64,000 nucleotides of DNA from an uncultured Mollicutes bacterium (GTDB lineage: Bacteria; Bacillota_I; Bacilli_A; ML615J-28; CAG-313): assembly GCA_900539265.1 (NCBI GenBank), contig UQBM01000001.1:1-64000 (forward strand), given 5' to 3'. Below the pieces are notes generated by a model. That model did no database searches. It was not told the origin of the DNA and saw only the letters and a program-made list of their open reading frames with translations. Position numbers and translations under genes: made by a program. Below, piece after piece: positions 63,272 to 64,000 of this stretch. The first letter of the stretch is position 1, and each line of letters begins with the position of its first letter.

Positions 63272-64000
63272 ATGAAACTATTTAAAGTAAAAGAAAAATT
63301 AGAAAAAAAACAGATTAAAAAAAGAGGTATAAAAAAAGAATATAAAAATAATATTAATTCTAAAAGAAATGATTTAAAAATTATCGGTATTACAGGAAGT
63401 CGAGGGAAATCAACTACGGCATTAATGATTCATAAGTATTTAAAATCTTCAGGATATAAATCAACATTATATTCAAGTGTTATGGTTGATTCTCCTGCTA
63501 GTCATTTAAAGAAAAATGAAGCTTATGAGGTTGCGGTAAGAGATGAAGAATCTTTAATTAGTATTATTGAAGAAGTAGGAGCATATGGTGCAGAATATTT
63601 AGTATTAGAAGTAAATGAAAGTTCATTAGAAAAAGGTTTTTTAAAAGATGTACCTTTTGATGTTCGTGTGTTAACAAATTTGAATCCTAAACATAATTTA
63701 GAACAATATTCAGAAGAACAGTATGTGGATTTAAAAAAATCATTTTTTAAAGATATTGAAGATGATTGCAAATGTGTCTTTGGATTTCAAGATTATAGTA
63801 AAGAGCTATTAGATGAATTACTACAATTGAATAGTTACCCAAAATTTGTATGTTCAAGTAATTATATCGCTACACTAAAAGGTTTAGATAAAGAGAAAGT
63901 AAAATGTTTATTAACTGGATTAGATGCTGATATTTCTGGAATGAAGTTAAAATTTAATTTAAATGATGATACATATAAAATGGATACAACATTGATGATG
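63272..64000 (+). CDS. Mur-ligase-family protein, N-terminal part, runs off the window
   Basis: From ATG 63272, behind AAGGAGG, 243 codons are open to the window end. The P-loop GITGSRGKSTTALMI (near residue 42) and a central-domain segment with EVNESSLEKGFL and LTNLNPKHNLEQY match the ATP-binding part of MurC-F/FPGS ligases, which join an amino acid to a carboxylate. The N-terminal UDP-sugar domain of true MurE is lacking; the protein starts about 40 residues before the P-loop. The stop, glutamate-ligase C-terminus and substrate are beyond view. Confidence 0.85.
   Translation, partial: MKLFKVKEKLEKKQIKKRGIKKEYKNNINSKRNDLKIIGITGSRGKSTTALMIHKYLKSSGYKSTLYSSVMVDSPASHLKKNEAYEVAVRDEESLISIIEEVGAYGAEYLVLEVNESSLEKGFLKDVPFDVRVLTNLNPKHNLEQYSEEQYVDLKKSFFKDIEDDCKCVFGFQDYSKELLDELLQLNSYPKFVCSSNYIATLKGLDKEKVKCLLTGLDADISGMKLKFNLNDDTYKMDTTLMM

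Noticed and set aside
1..64000. Genetic code 4 (UGA read as Trp) for the host
   Set aside because: Long genes such as adhE, pepF and typA use TGG for Trp and contain no in-frame TGA; several genes end in TGA. A single internal TGA (3579) lies in mobile DNA.
1..64000. CRISPR array
   Set aside because: No set of regularly spaced repeats was seen anywhere and no cas genes are present.

Overview
This window is strongly AT-rich, gene-dense DNA from an anaerobic, fermentative low-GC Gram-positive bacterium. Gene content fits an uncultured Bacillota near the Mollicutes-like Bacilli (RF39, Acholeplasmatales, Izemoplasmatales, Erysipelotrichales neighbourhood). That placement is inference from base composition, lipobox lipoproteins, desulfoferrodoxin, [FeFe] hydrogenases, AdhE, Rex and Na+-linked transport. 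Long housekeeping genes encode Trp with TGG and have no internal TGA, so TGA is read here as stop.

Left arm (1-8.4 kb) is an accessory region. It holds a frameshifted two-domain restriction specificity gene, a frameshifted GIY-YIG/DUF5655 gene with a second decayed copy about 7 kb downstream, an AAA/DUF4143 ATPase, and a large serine recombinase whose upstream partner ORF has an in-frame TGA. A 600-base stretch of stacked hairpins follows.

The middle (8.4-47 kb) is mostly core genome: sirtuin, serine hydrolases, a Na+-pump decarboxylase beta subunit with a tiny gamma-like subunit behind a probable yybP-ykoY manganese riboswitch, Crp/Fnr regulator, desulfoferrodoxin, GH18 lipoprotein, acyltransferase/GltS pair, LrgAB, GDPD, HisRS, a PII-like/antiporter pair, TtcA-like enzyme, a structured RNA with its own promoter (28573-28755), PepF, ThiT with TPP riboswitch, CHAP and thermonuclease lipoproteins, TypA, an amino-acid ABC transporter behind an uncharacterised attenuated leader, a PHP phosphatase beside a catalytically degenerate nucleotidyltransferase, and YebC. 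Decayed fragments of a sugar-binding protein and an IS3 transposase lie at 45.7-47.4 kb.

From 47.5 to 59 kb lies a redox module: LysR regulator, candidate small RNA, Rex, AdhE, a small kinase, two tandem thioredoxin-like [2Fe-2S] proteins, a PAS-containing sensory-type [FeFe] hydrogenase, a SpoIIE-type phosphatase and a catalytic-type monomeric [FeFe] hydrogenase. Spacing suggests one transcript. It plausibly links NADH/H2 status to ethanol and hydrogen production. A MATE exporter and tRNA-Gly(GCC) follow.

The right end (59.1-64 kb) is a mobile region beginning next to the tRNA: serine-recombinase debris, an ImmA/IrrE-type metalloprotease with a C-terminal helix-turn-helix, three palindromic operator-like sites, a holin cassette, a phage structural protein, and the start of a Mur-ligase-like gene that runs off the window. 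The Mur ligase in a phage-type cassette, the sensory hydrogenase module, the 28.6-kb RNA and the pseudo-nucleotidyltransferase are the parts most likely to be new.
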